A DNA stretch of 43,676 bases from DATMTS01 sp035564555 (GCA_035564555.1 DATMTS010000104.1:1-43676); one strand, 5' to 3'. Positions 15,471 to 25,300 are shown, counted from the stretch's first letter. Program-made: numbers and translations. The notes: generated by a model from the sequence alone, not told the origin.

Positions 15471-16739
15471 ATGACGCTCACCCAACCATCAGCCCGGCGT
15501 CGGCGACTCGCGCGCACCATCGTGGCGCTGTCGGCGATCGCCGCGACAGCCGTCGCGCTGACCGGATGCTCCAGCGCCGGATCGGGCTCCAGCGGCTCCA
15601 AGACGGTCACCTTCCTTTCGTGGGACAACGCGCAGACGATGCAGCCGGTGTTCGCCGAATTCGAGAAGGAGAACCCCGGCTACATCGTGAAGCCCTCCTA
15701 CGCACCGCCGGTGCCGCAATACATCCAGAAGCTGCAGACGCTGCTCGGTTCCGGAACCGCCCCGGACGTCTTCATCATCACCGCCGAGAACAAGGTCCAG
15801 ATCATGCAGGGCGGCTTTGCGAAAGACCTCAGCAAGGAGCCCTGGATCGGCAACCTCGCACAGGCGGCGAAGGCGACCTATACCAAGGACGGCAAGGTTT
15901 ACGGCGCCGCGACCGCATCATGGGGCGGCGGCATCCTGGTCAATAAAGACCTGCTCGCGAAGGTCGGCTACACGAGCGCGCCCACGAACTGGGATGATTT
16001 CCTCGCGCTGTGCAAGAAGCTCAAGGATGCCGGTATCACCCCGTTCTACGAGGGAGGAGACGGCGTCCCGGTGACGCTGGCGGCCCTGCTCGGGCTTCAG
16101 AACGAGTCCCTGGGCGGCAGCATGGACCAGCAGATCTGGTCGGGCAAGACCACGTTCGCGACGACCTGGACGCCCGCGGTCAAGACGTGGGACACGCTGT
16201 TCTCCCAGGGGCTGGAGCCGCGCACCGTGGCCGGTCTCACCGGTGATCAGGTGACGCAGCAGTTCGAGCAGGGCAAGGTCGCAATGATCGGCACGGGTTC
16301 CTGGGCGCTCGGCAGCATCCAACAGGCGGCTCCGAACCTCAAGCTGCAGTACCTGGCCGTACCCGGCACGGACGGCAAGACGTACTGGGCGGGTGCGGTT
16401 TCACCCGGCTACGCGATCAACGCGAAGGCCAAGGATTCGGCTGCCGCGGAGAAGTTCGTGCGATTCCTGCAGAGCGCGAAGGGTGTGGAGATCTACCAGA
16501 AGCAGACCGGCTCGATCACGACGACCAAGGACTTCACCCCGAAGCTCGACCCGTCGCTCACCGACATGGCTGCGGCAGTGCGGGCCGGACGGTTCTATCT
16601 TCCTGCCGTGAGCTGGCCCGACCATAGTGATGTCATGGGCACCGAAGCCACGGCCCTCCTGCAGCAGAACATCGCGGGCAAGACCACGCCCGAGCAGGTC
16701 GCCAAGGGCTTGGACGCGAAGTTGCAGTCCGTCAAGTAA
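15471..16739 (+). CDS. ABC transporter sugar-binding lipoprotein
   Basis: A 422-residue family-1 solute-binding lipoprotein. The signal runs through an arginine-rich stretch and a hydrophobic core to AVALTGC with the lipidated cysteine at 33. The mature chain opens KTVTFLSWDNAQTMQPVFAE and shows GTAPDVFIITAENK, ASWGGGILVNKDLLAKVGY, MIGTGSWALG and SPGYAINAKAKDS. It binds the sugar taken up for the GH43 enzyme encoded 32 bases upstream. ATG at 15471 is chosen over the longer open frame (from 15018), which is the shadow of the GH43 gene. A strong hairpin follows, as after the other binding-protein gene. Confidence 0.93.
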   Translation: MTLTQPSARRRRLARTIVALSAIAATAVALTGCSSAGSGSSGSKTVTFLSWDNAQTMQPVFAEFEKENPGYIVKPSYAPPVPQYIQKLQTLLGSGTAPDVFIITAENKVQIMQGGFAKDLSKEPWIGNLAQAAKATYTKDGKVYGAATASWGGGILVNKDLLAKVGYTSAPTNWDDFLALCKKLKDAGITPFYEGGDGVPVTLAALLGLQNESLGGSMDQQIWSGKTTFATTWTPAVKTWDTLFSQGLEPRTVAGLTGDQVTQQFEQGKVAMIGTGSWALGSIQQAAPNLKLQYLAVPGTDGKTYWAGAVSPGYAINAKAKDSAAAEKFVRFLQSAKGVEIYQKQTGSITTTKDFTPKLDPSLTDMAAAVRAGRFYLPAVSWPDHSDVMGTEATALLQQNIAGKTTPEQVAKGLDAKLQSVK

Positions 16740-16746
16740 GCCGACC

Positions 16747-16781
16747 GGTGCGGGCCGCGCGCGAAAGCCCCGGCCCGCACC
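16747..16781 (+). terminator. Intercistronic hairpin after the binding-protein gene
   Basis: GGTGCGGGCC (16747-16756) pairs perfectly with GGCCCGCACC (16772-16781) around a 15-base loop. It lies seven bases after the stop codon and 44 before the permease ATG, repeating the layout at 8159-8194. Likely a partial terminator or stabilising stem. Confidence 0.6.
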
Positions 16782-16825
16782 TCTCGAACTCTCTATCCCG
16801 ATCACGTCCACCCCGGGAGGACGAC

Positions 16826-17782
16826 ATGGCCAACGCCACCACCGCGGAAAGACCCACGGCCGCTCCGGCGATCGAGGCGATTCCCAAACCGCGTCCGCGG
16901 CTCCGCTTCTCGCGCGAGCGTTTCGCGCCGTACTGGTTCGTGTTGCCGATCGTCGTCGTGTTCGTCGTGCTGTATCTGATACCGATGGCGCAGTCGCTGT
17001 ACTACAGCTTCACCGACTACAACGGCTATGTCAGCACGCCGAGCTTCATCGGCCTGAAGAACTACTTCGCGATCTGGTCTGACTCGTCGATGGTCGCGGC
17101 CTTCAGCTTCACCCTGTTCTACGCGATCGCGACGACGGTGCTCGTCACCGTGTTCGCGATCCCCTTGGCGCTCGCACTCAATCGCCGGTTCTTCGGGCGC
17201 GGATTCGTGCGCTCGATCTTCTTCTTTCCCGCAGTGCCGAGCGTGGCGATCCTCGGACTGGTCTGGACGTTCATTCTCAGTCCGCTCGGCTCCGGCGTCA
17301 TCAACTCCATCATCGGTCATCTCGGGGTGGCGCCGATTCCCTGGCTGTCGGACGAGACGCTGGCGCAGGTGAGCGTCATCATCGTCGCGGTCTGGGCTCA
17401 GACCGGATGGCACGCGATGCTGTACCTGGCGTACCTGCAGGCCCTGCCCAGCGACGTCTTCGAGGCGGCGAAGATCGACGGCGCCGGCAGATGGCAGGAG
17501 TTCAGGCACCTCACGTTGCCGCTGCTGACCCCGGCCATCTCGGTGAGTCAGTTGCTACTGCTCACCGGCGGACTGAAGGTGTACGACCTGCCGTTCACCT
17601 TGACCAAGGGCGGACCCGGCTTCGCCACCCGAACACTGACCCAGACCATCATCGAGAACGGCATCGCCCAGTCCGACGTCGGCCGGGCATCCGCCCTGAG
17701 CGTGCTGTTCCTGATCGCGGTGGGGCTGATCATTCTCGCGCAGCTCGCCGTCTCCCGTCGGCTCGAGGAGCGTTACTCATGA
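16826..17782 (+). CDS. ABC sugar transporter permease (MalF/UgpA type)
   Basis: A 318-residue membrane protein with about six transmembrane segments after a hydrophilic N-terminus of roughly 35 residues (first segment FVLPIVVVFVVLYLIPMAQ). The EAA loop reads DVFEAAKIDGAGRWQEFRHL followed by TLPLLTP. ATG at 16826 has GGGAGG at 16815-16820; the open frame extends to 16748 without support. It pairs with the next permease, whose ATG overlaps its stop as ATGA. Confidence 0.92.
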   Translation: MANATTAERPTAAPAIEAIPKPRPRLRFSRERFAPYWFVLPIVVVFVVLYLIPMAQSLYYSFTDYNGYVSTPSFIGLKNYFAIWSDSSMVAAFSFTLFYAIATTVLVTVFAIPLALALNRRFFGRGFVRSIFFFPAVPSVAILGLVWTFILSPLGSGVINSIIGHLGVAPIPWLSDETLAQVSVIIVAVWAQTGWHAMLYLAYLQALPSDVFEAAKIDGAGRWQEFRHLTLPLLTPAISVSQLLLLTGGLKVYDLPFTLTKGGPGFATRTLTQTIIENGIAQSDVGRASALSVLFLIAVGLIILAQLAVSRRLEERYS

Positions 17783-18597
17783 GACAAAGCCGTGGCATTC
17801 TGCTGAGCGTCATCATGATCCCTTTGGCCTGCGTGATCGCGGTGCCCTTCTATTACATCCTCGCCAACACGCTGAAGACCCAGCAGCAGACGGCGGCGAA
17901 CCCGTTGTCGCTGCCCACCGGCCTGAACCTGAGCAACTACATCCGCATCCTCGAGAGCATGCCCATCGCACAGGCGTTTCTCAACACGCTGTACGTGACG
18001 GTGATCTCGATCGCGCTGATGCTGCTGATCGGTTCGATGGCCGCATTCGGGGTGCTGATGGGCAAAGGCCGGTTCGCGACGGTGATCGGCATCGTGCTGA
18101 TCGTCGCATTCCTGGTACCCGGGCAGTCGACCCTGATCCCGCTCTATCACATGCTTGCCGGCGTGCAACTGGTCGACTCGTTGAACGGGTTGATCGTGAT
18201 GTACACGGCGGGATCGATCTTCTGCTATTTCCTCATCATCGGATACCTGCGCACCATCCCCATCGAGCTGTTCGAGGCGGCACGCATCGACGGTGCGAGC
18301 GCGTTCCGGGTCTATGGTTCGGTGGCCCTTCCGCTGATCCGACCGATCCTCGTGACCGTCGGCGTGTTCCAGACGATGTGGGTGTGGAACGACTTCATCA
18401 CGCCGAACGTGTTCATCAACTCACCCGAGAAGCAGACACTCGTTCTGCAGGTCTATACGGCCGTCGGTCAGTTCACGACGGACTGGCCCGCGTTCATGAC
18501 CCTGAGCGTGATCGTGCTGATCCCGATGGTGGTGTTCTTCATCGTCGCCCAGCGACAGATCGTGAGCGGACTGGTCAACGGTGGTGTGAAGGGATGA
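17779..18597 (+). CDS. ABC sugar transporter permease (MalG/UgpE type)
   Basis: A 272-residue membrane protein, short for a MalG partner because its N-terminus before the first membrane segment is only about seven residues. The EAA loop is ELFEAARIDGASAFRVYGSV followed by ALPLIRP, and the C-terminus IVSGLVNGGVKG is typical. Start fixed by the ATGA overlap at 17779-17782. No ATPase gene follows; the operon ends at a hairpin shared with the convergent LacI gene. Confidence 0.92.
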   Translation: MRQSRGILLSVIMIPLACVIAVPFYYILANTLKTQQQTAANPLSLPTGLNLSNYIRILESMPIAQAFLNTLYVTVISIALMLLIGSMAAFGVLMGKGRFATVIGIVLIVAFLVPGQSTLIPLYHMLAGVQLVDSLNGLIVMYTAGSIFCYFLIIGYLRTIPIELFEAARIDGASAFRVYGSVALPLIRPILVTVGVFQTMWVWNDFITPNVFINSPEKQTLVLQVYTAVGQFTTDWPAFMTLSVIVLIPMVVFFIVAQRQIVSGLVNGGVKG

Positions 18598-18606
18598 CGC
18601 GCACGG

Positions 18607-18631
18607 CGACGGCGTCAGCTCGACGCCGTCG
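18607..18631. terminator. Shared terminator between permease and LacI genes
   Basis: CGACGGCGT (18607-18615) pairs with ACGCCGTCG (18623-18631) around a seven-base loop. It lies ten bases after the permease stop and includes the LacI stop codon (18615-18617), so it can serve both convergent genes. Confidence 0.5.
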
Positions 18632-19619
18632 ATTCCCGCGCCACGACCCGGAACGAACTGACGATCTCCACCGGTTCATCCTGCGTGCCCTCGATGCGAG
18701 CGACCAGCAGATCCACGGCGGCGCGCGCCATGGTGTCGTGGTCGGGATTCACGGACGACAGAGCGGGAACCATGAAGCGGCAGAGGTCGACGTCGTCGAA
18801 GCCGATCACCTTCACTTCTCGGGGTACGGCGACCTTAGCGTCAGCAAGCCCGCGCAGCACCCCGAAGGCAACGTAGTCGGTCACGCAGAAGATCGCGTCG
18901 AAATCGAGACCCTCCGCTCTGCTGCGCACAACCATCTCGGCGGCCTTCTCCGGGGTGAACTCATCGATCGTCATGGTCAGCTCCGGGTCGAGGGGCATGC
19001 CGTGCGCGGCCAGAGCACGCCGATAGCCCTCGTGACGCAGCGTCGAGACATCCGTGTCGCCACCCAGCGGTCCATGCATCACTGCGATCCGGCGACAGCC
19101 GCGCTCGATGAGGTGCGCGACCGCGGCCTGCGCTCCGTCCACGTTCGCCATCGCGACGTGGTCGACCGGCCCTTTGAAGATCCGTTCGCCCAGGATCACG
19201 ACCGGGAAGTCCACCCGAAGCCGCTCACGATCCGACTCGCCCAGCCCGACCGCGCTCAGGATGAGACCGTCGTACATTCGCAGGCGCGACAAAGCGAGTG
19301 CCGTGAGCTCGTTCTCCCGGGAGCGGCCGGTCTGCTCGATGACGACGTGCAGGTCGTGCTGGGCGCCGTATTGGATCACGGCCGCGGCGAGTTGACCGTA
19401 GTAGGGGCGATCGACCTCCGGCACGGCCAGTCCGATGGTGTGCGTGCGCCCGCGACGCAGATTTCGGGCCGCGACGTTGACCCGGTAGTCGAGGTCTTCG
19501 ATGGTCTGCAGCACGCGTGCGCGGGTCGATTCGCGAACATGCGGACGCTTGTTGAGCACGTTCGAGACGGTCATGGGAGAAACGCCCGCCGCTTTGGCGA
19601 TGTCGCGAATCGTCACCAT
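18615..19619 (-). CDS. LacI family transcriptional repressor
   Basis: A 334-residue repressor: N-terminal LacI helix-turn-helix and hinge (VTIRDIAKAAGVSPMTVSNV, then LNKRPHVRESTRARVLQTIE, residues 1-55), followed by a periplasmic-binding-protein-like sensor (TIGLAVPEVDRPYYGQL, GLILSAVGL, CRRIAVMHGPLGG, DAIFCVTDYVAFGVLRGL, KVIGFDDVDLCRFMVP, SSVNPDHDTMARAAVDLL). It lies between the GH43-ABC operon and the GH43 pair. Sites of the form TGTAWCGWTACA occur in front of this gene and twice in the promoter at 14448-14484, implying self-control and control of the importer, with an imported sugar as inducer (inference). Confidence 0.92.
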   Translation of the reverse strand: MVTIRDIAKAAGVSPMTVSNVLNKRPHVRESTRARVLQTIEDLDYRVNVAARNLRRGRTHTIGLAVPEVDRPYYGQLAAAVIQYGAQHDLHVVIEQTGRSRENELTALALSRLRMYDGLILSAVGLGESDRERLRVDFPVVILGERIFKGPVDHVAMANVDGAQAAVAHLIERGCRRIAVMHGPLGGDTDVSTLRHEGYRRALAAHGMPLDPELTMTIDEFTPEKAAEMVVRSRAEGLDFDAIFCVTDYVAFGVLRGLADAKVAVPREVKVIGFDDVDLCRFMVPALSSVNPDHDTMARAAVDLLVARIEGTQDEPVEIVSSFRVVARESTASS

Positions 19620-19666
19620 GTGCTTCCGCCTTCCCCACGCCCCGCCGCCGGTACTGCGACGTCGTG

Positions 19667-19678
19667 TATAACGTTACA
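19667..19678. promoter_or_regulatory. LacI operator between the LacI gene and the GH43 pair
   Basis: TATAACGTTACA matches TGTAWCGWTACA with one change and contains the palindrome TAACGTTA. It sits 48 bases before the LacI ATG and 55 before the divergent GTG at 19733, so one site may serve both directions. TATACA on the minus strand (19670 to 19665) could be the LacI -10. Confidence 0.55.
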
Positions 19679-19732
19679 GGTCGAGCGCCGGATCAGTGGC
19701 ACCGCGAGCACTGAGGGCCTCGGAGCGCTCCC

Positions 19733-20722
19733 GTGAGCGCACCGGTCTTCCGGGATCCGATCTTCGACGGCGCGACCGACCCCGTCGTGATCGCGCGGGA
19801 CGGCACCGACGAATGGTGGATGTTCTACACGCAGCGTCGGCCGGAGGACCCCGGGCCCGGCGTGCGCTGGGTGCATGGAACCCGGATCGGAACGGCCGTC
19901 TCGACCGACCAGGGCGCGTCGTGGCGCTACCGGGGCACGGCATCCGGGCTGGAAGAGGGCAACACGCTGTGGGCGCCCGAGGTCGTGCGGTCGCCTCAGG
20001 GCTACCGGATGTATCTCACGGTCGTCGACGGCATCCCCAGTTCATGGTCGGATGCCGAAGCGCACATCGTGGAGTACCTGAGCGACGACCTCGAGCACTG
20101 GAGCCGGCGCGGACGTATCGAGCTCGGCTCCGACCGGGTGATCGACGCCGCCGTCGAGCACTGCGCCGACGGTCGGTGGCGGCTCTGGTACAAGAACGAA
20201 CGCGACGGATCGAGCACCTGGGCCGCGACGAGTGCCGATCTGCAGCAGTGGAGCGTGGAGGGTCGGGTCGTGCCCGCCGAGCCTCCGCACGAGGGGCCGA
20301 ACGTCTTCCGGCTCGGCGGATGGTACTGGTTGCTCACCGACGAGTGGCGTGGGCTGGGCGTGCACCGTTCGATCGACGGCGCGCGGTGGACGCGACAGGA
20401 CGCTGCCGGCGGCCTGATCCTGAACGAGCCGGGCAGACACCCGCTCGACCGGCAGCTCGGGCGCCATGCCGACGCGGTGGTGCTCGATTCCACCCGTGCC
20501 GTGCTGTTCTATTTCACCCACACGGCTGCTGCAGAGGGCGAGGACCGGTGGTTGGATGCGGTCGCCTCGCGGCGGAGCGCGGTGCATGTGGCTCAACTCC
20601 GGGTGTTCGAGGGTCGGCTCGTCGCCGATCGAGACGTGCCGGCAGGCCGACCCCTGGTTGCCCGGAATGAAGCGTGCCCCCTCACAGAAGTCGAACCATC
20701 CGAAACGGAAGGAACCGCATGA
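19733..20722 (+). CDS. GH43-like five-bladed propeller glycosidase
   Basis: A 329-residue cytoplasmic protein with beta-propeller repeats: MFYTQRR, GTAVSTDQGASWRYRG, NTLWAPEVVRSPQGYRMYLT, WRLWYKNERDGSSTW and VLFYFTHTAAAEGEDRW. Candidate catalytic acids in GH43-like spacing are Asp16 (GATDPVVI), Asp138 (VIDAAVEHC) and Glu187 (HEGPNVFRL). The match to textbook GH43 is looser than for the other members, so a related propeller family (clan F or J) is possible. GTG at 19733 has GGAG at 19722-19725. Its stop overlaps the next GH43 start as ATGA, so the two enzymes are made together. Divergent from LacI across a shared operator. Confidence 0.72.
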   Translation: MSAPVFRDPIFDGATDPVVIARDGTDEWWMFYTQRRPEDPGPGVRWVHGTRIGTAVSTDQGASWRYRGTASGLEEGNTLWAPEVVRSPQGYRMYLTVVDGIPSSWSDAEAHIVEYLSDDLEHWSRRGRIELGSDRVIDAAVEHCADGRWRLWYKNERDGSSTWAATSADLQQWSVEGRVVPAEPPHEGPNVFRLGGWYWLLTDEWRGLGVHRSIDGARWTRQDAAGGLILNEPGRHPLDRQLGRHADAVVLDSTRAVLFYFTHTAAAEGEDRWLDAVASRRSAVHVAQLRVFEGRLVADRDVPAGRPLVARNEACPLTEVEPSETEGTA

Positions 20723-21660
20723 CCGACGACGACTCCGGCTACCTGCTCGCCTACTTCGCGAACGGCAACGGACCCGACTGCGAACAGATCAGGTTCGCTG
20801 TCACCGAGAGTCATCAGCCGTCGCGCTGGCGGCAGCTCAACGGCGGGGCACCCATCCTCGTCTCCGACGTCGGCGAGCGCGGGGTTCGCGATCCGTTCAT
20901 CCTCAGGGACGACGTCAACCACCGGTTCGTCGTCGTCGCCACCGATCTGCGCACCTGGCCCGACGAAGACTGGGCACGTGCGGTGCGGCACGGCAGCCGA
21001 GGCATCGTCGTTTGGGAGAGCGCAGATCTGGTGAACTGGTCGCCGCCCAGCCTGCTCACGATCGCCCCACCACAGGCCGGCAATGCCTGGGCGCCGAAGG
21101 CCTTCCGTGCTCCCGGAGGCGACGGATGGGCCGTGTTCTTCGCCTCGGCGCTCTACCAGGAGGGCGACGATCGCGTCGTCCAGCAGCATCAGCGCATCCT
21201 CTGCTCCACCACTCGGGACTTCCGGTCGTTCGAGCCGGCGGCCGTCTATCTCGACCGGGGGCACGACGTGATCGACCTGACCTTTCTGAGCATGGGCGAG
21301 GCGACGTATCGGTTCGCCGCCGACTCGATGGCGGCCGACCCCGCTCTGCGGTCCCAGTTCATCTCCCAAGAACGAGGCGACAGCCTGTTCGATCCGGGAT
21401 TCACCCCCGTCGTGCGCGACATCGGCAGGGGGCAGTTGGCGCGCGGCGAGGGACCCGCGGTCTTCTCCTCGCCCGACGCTCGAACGGCCTACCTGCTGAT
21501 CGACGAGTTCGGACTGCGCGGTTACCAGTTGTTCCGCAGCACTCAGCCGGCAAGCGGAGCGTGGGAATGGATGCCCGACGCGGCGCTGCCGCCTGGCGCC
21601 AGACACGGATCGGTGATCCCCATCACGGCTGCGGAACGCCGCAGGCTGCTCGCCGAATAG
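20719..21660 (+). CDS. Cytoplasmic glycoside hydrolase family 43 enzyme
   Basis: A 313-residue single-domain enzyme. Triad candidates: Asp58 (GVRDPFIL), Asp186 (DVIDLTFL) and Glu244 (RGEGPAVF). It opens GYLLAYFANGNGPDCEQIRF and closes RHGSVIPITAAERRRLLAE; the first GH43 domain of the secreted 1764-residue protein opens GYMFAYFTGNSKAGENVYF and closes RHGTVLPITAAEMAAL, so the two are clear relatives. No signal peptide, hence intracellular. The start at 20719 overlaps the preceding stop (ATGA) with GGAAGGAA just upstream. Presumed to act on imported oligosaccharides, probably releasing a pentose; the specificity is not known. Confidence 0.88.
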   Translation: MTDDDSGYLLAYFANGNGPDCEQIRFAVTESHQPSRWRQLNGGAPILVSDVGERGVRDPFILRDDVNHRFVVVATDLRTWPDEDWARAVRHGSRGIVVWESADLVNWSPPSLLTIAPPQAGNAWAPKAFRAPGGDGWAVFFASALYQEGDDRVVQQHQRILCSTTRDFRSFEPAAVYLDRGHDVIDLTFLSMGEATYRFAADSMAADPALRSQFISQERGDSLFDPGFTPVVRDIGRGQLARGEGPAVFSSPDARTAYLLIDEFGLRGYQLFRSTQPASGAWEWMPDAALPPGARHGSVIPITAAERRRLLAE

Positions 21661-21715
21661 GTGTCGATTCACCGCCGTCTGATTCGTCATGGCTCTAGAA
21701 CGTAAGGAGCTGGTC

Positions 21716-22108
21716 ATGAACGAACAGGACAACGCGGGCATCCGTGCGATCAGCACGGTCGGCATCCCGGTCACCGATCAGGATGCCGCACTCGCCTTCT
21801 ACCGCGACGTGCTCGGTTTCGGGGTGCGGGTCGATGTTCCGCTGCCGCAACTCGGCGCGCGCTGGATCATGCTCGCACCGGCCGGGGCTGCCATCAGCAT
21901 CTCGCTCGTCGCGGCACGAGAGCCGCAGGCGGCGGGCGTCGAGACGGGGATCCGATTCGAGACGGCGGATGCCGAAGCGACCCATCGCACGCTTCGCGAA
22001 CGTGGCGTTGCCGTCGGTGACCTGCTGCGCTGGCCGGGCGCGCCGCCGATGTTTCAGGCCCAGGATGTCGACGGCAATCGGTTCGAGGTGGTCCAAGCCG
22101 CTGGGTGA
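21716..22108 (+). CDS. VOC family (glyoxalase-like) protein
   Basis: A 130-residue protein with one glyoxalase/bleomycin-resistance fold: VGIPVTDQDAALAFYRDVLG, GARWIMLAPAGAAISISLV, GIRFETADAEATHRTLRERG and the closing FQAQDVDGNRFEVVQ. The final glutamate (FEV) is in the usual metal-ligand position. Start at 21716 with AAGGAG at 21704-21709; an upstream in-frame ATG at 21689 lacks support. Function unknown. It looks unrelated to the sugar genes and may mark the end of the locus. Confidence 0.8.
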   Translation: MNEQDNAGIRAISTVGIPVTDQDAALAFYRDVLGFGVRVDVPLPQLGARWIMLAPAGAAISISLVAAREPQAAGVETGIRFETADAEATHRTLRERGVAVGDLLRWPGAPPMFQAQDVDGNRFEVVQAAG

Positions 22109-22176
22109 CGTGGCCCGACGCGCAGGTTGCCGAGATTGCGTGTGCGGCGGCCCGTGCCGGAGGGCCTCAGCAAGAG

Positions 22177-22247
22177 AGCGGATGACGGGAATCGAACCCG
22201 CGCTATCAGCTTGGGAAGCTGAAGTTCTGCCATTGAACTACATCCGC
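22177..22247 (-). tRNA. tRNA-Gly (anticodon CCC)
   Basis: On the minus strand the 71 bases from 22247 to 22177 fold as a tRNA: acceptor GCGGATG pairing with CATCCGC, a D-arm with AGTTCAATGGCAGAAC, anticodon arm TCAGC-TTCCCAA-GCTGA with CCC at positions 34-36, and T-arm CGGGTTCGATTCCCG. The discriminator is T and CCA is not encoded (next bases CTC). CCC reads the glycine codon GGG. Confidence 0.95.
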
Positions 22248-22259
22248 ACGCCCCGCGAT

Positions 22260-22323
22260 GCCAGTAAATCACTGGCAAGCAGGACTCGCGACCAGAGTAC
22301 CCGGTCAATTGTTTTTGGCCAAA
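22260..22323 (-). promoter_or_regulatory. Probable tRNA-Gly promoter with leader hairpin
   Basis: On the minus strand TTGGCC (22322 to 22317) and TACTCT (22299 to 22294) are 17 bases apart. Between the -10 and the tRNA lies a small perfect stem GCCAGT/ACTGGC (22260-22265 and 22271-22276), possibly a processing signal. Confidence 0.4.
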
Positions 22324-22361
22324 CTCACCGTTTACTCACCGGTGGGCTCACCTCGGCGAAC

Positions 22362-25300
22362 TCAGCGCACCCGGAAGGTGGCGCTGAGAGTCGAGCCGTC
22401 GCGGGCCTTCACGGTGAGCTGGTAGTCGCCGGCGGCGTTGGGCGTCTTCCAATTGAAGACGAAAGCTGCAGCACTCACGTCGTACCTGAGAACCGAACGA
22501 CCGGCCGCGACAGCGTCTGACGCATCGGTCGGCGCCGTGCCACCCGCGATCGGCGCGAAAGTGATCGAAGCGATCTCCGTCGGCGCTGTGAGCTCGTCCG
22601 TCCCCCGGAACAGTTGGAACGTTATCGGCGCCACGCTGCCGCCCGTGACCTCGTTCACCGTGGTCATGTCGATGGGATGGAAAAACCCGGCGAACGTGTA
22701 AGGCGCAACCGTGAACGATCTGGTGACCGCGGCAGCGGGCTTGTAGTCCCCGTCGCCGGCCTGGGTGGCGACCAGCATGCACGTGCCGGCGCTGTTGAGA
22801 TGCACCGTGGTGCCGCTGATCGCGCACGCGCCGCTCGCGGTGATGGCCACGGCCAGTCCCGATGAGGCGGTGGGCGACACGCTGAAATCGGGTGCACCGA
22901 AAAGTCGGTCACTGATCGAGGGGAAGTCGATCTTCTGCGTGGCCTTGGCCACCACGATCGTGTCGACCACATCGTTTGCGGCGTTGTAGTCGGAGTCGCC
23001 CGACTGGGATGCCGTCACGGTGCATTCGCCGCCGGTGGTGAAGTGGATGGTGGCATCGGTGATGGTGCAGGCGCCGGCGACGGTCAGGCTCACCGGCAGC
23101 CCCGAGGAGGCAGTGGCCGACGCGGTGAAATCAGGATCGCCGAACGTGGCCGAGTCGGGGGCGACGAGGCTGATGCTCTGGTCCGCCTTGACCACAGTGT
23201 AGGAGCGCGTCGCGGTGGCGACGTTGCCCGCCAGATCCGTTGCCACGGCTTTCAGGAGGTGATCGCCCACCGCGGTGCTGTATCCGGTGATCAGGCAATC
23301 CGCGATGCCGCTGCGGTCGTCGGTGGCCGCACAGGTCGGGCCGGCCGGCACCTCGCCGAAGCTGACCGTGCCGACCGGGCCGGCGTCGAAGCTCACGGTC
23401 GGTGGGGTGGAGTCGACCTTCACCTGCAGCGAACTGGTGCTGCTCCACTGCAGATTCGTGCCCTGCGCGCGGTAGTCGATGCCGTAACTGCCCTCCGGTA
23501 ACGCGACCGGCGCCTGGTAATCGGTCCACGACCCGTCGCCCAACCGGTATTGCATCCCGGCAACGTCGGCGTCGCCGGTGAGCGTCAGCGCCGCGCCGGC
23601 ACCGTACCACCCGTCGCTTCCGGCTTGGGAGACCGACGCGAGCGGCATCGCCGCCTCGTAACTGAGCGCTGGGACGCTTTCCAGGGTCGGCACGACCGGC
23701 TTGATCGTGCCATCGGCATTGAAGTAGACGCGGTCGATGGTGGTTTCCCGGTGCTGACCGTCGCCGCCGGGGATGGCGAAGCGGTGGTAAGCCATGTACC
23801 ACTCGTCGGTGCCGGGGATCTGAATCATCGACTCGTGCCCGGTGGCGTAGATGCCCAGAGTCGGATCCTGCTGCAGGATCACGCCCTTGCTCGTGAACGG
23901 TCCTGTCGGGCTGCTGCCCATCGCGTACCGAACGTTGTATGAGGCATTACCGGTGTCTCCGTTGGAGTACGACAGATAATAGGTGCCGTTGCGTTTCACC
24001 ATGAAGGAGCCTTCGGTGAAACTGGAGAGCTGGCTCGTCAGTTTGACGACCTTGGTCGGGTCGAACGAGACCATGTCGGCATTCAGCGGAACGACGTAGG
24101 CGTCGCCGTTTCCCCAGTAGAGGTAGCTTGTGCCGTCATCGTCGGTGAAGACGTCGGGATCGATCATCTGACCGGTGTGCGAGCCCTTCGCCACCAGCGG
24201 CGCACCCTTGTCGACGAACGGACCGGTCGGTGAACTCGACGTGGCGACGCCGATGTTCTGGGCGTCGCAGTAGTAGAAGTAATAGGTGCCGTCCTTGTAC
24301 GCAATGGTCGGCGCCCAGGCGTTCGTGTGACCCCACGCGACGTCGGCCAGATCCAGAATCTTGCCGCCGTTCGTCCAGTTCACCAGATCTTTCGAGGTGT
24401 ACACCGAGAACGTGGTGCTGCCCCAACCGGGATAGCCGTCGGTGGTTCCGTACATGTAGTAGGTGTCGCCGAAGCGGGCGATGTTCGGGTCGGCGAACAG
24501 CGGGATCAGCGGGGAGTTCATCACGTGCGCCGCCACCGTCCAGATGCGCTCCGTGCCGTCGGGGGTGGTCACCGTGACCTTTCTCGGGCTGGAATAGTCC
24601 TGCGGCCCGGTCTCGCTCAGCTTGGATCCGGCCGGTACGACCAACTCCGGATCGAACGCGGTCAGGTCGGTGCCGGGGGTGACCGGCAACGCAACCAGGT
24701 TGAGGTCGGCGGTGATGACCGGCGCCGACTTGAGTTGCGGCGATGTCGCGCCCACGATCACTGAGGGATCGGCCAGGGCTGCGACCTCAGCGGCGGAGAG
24801 CGCCCGGTTGTAGACCCGGAAATTCTTGACCTGACCGGACAACAGCTTGTCGCTCGAATAGAGGGACTTGCCGATGTAGTTGGCCGTGGTGTTGCCGAAC
24901 CCGATCTGGGCGGGCGTCAACGTGATGCCCTTCTTCTGCGCGACCTGGACGCCATTGAGGTAAAGCGTGCCGGTGCCACCGGTTTGGGTATAGGTCAGGG
25001 TGCTCCAGCTTCCCCGGGGCAGGGCCGTCGAGTTGGTCGTCGTCTGCTCGGTCGTGTAGTTGCCGCTGGCGATCGACGTTCGGTACTTGTCACCGGTGGT
25101 GAACAGGTAACCGTTGCCTGTACCGGAGGAGTCGGTGTTGCCCATCCCCCAGATGAAATACGGCGTCGACTGGCTGGAGTTGAGAAGAACATCGGACGAC
25201 ACCGTGATCGAGTCGAGGCCCGACATGATGTTGTTCGGCAATTGCACGTACCCGCTCGAGCCGTCGAGCGAAAGCGCGGAGCCCGTCCAGGTGCCAGTGC

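Noticed and set aside
22177..22247. tRNA-Gly as an island attachment site
   Set aside because: I found no second copy of the tRNA 3' end in the window and no integrase, so island integration here is not supported.
22054..22308. 84-codon minus-strand frame containing SSMAELQLPKLIARVRF
   Set aside because: This is the conceptual translation of the tRNA-Gly gene.
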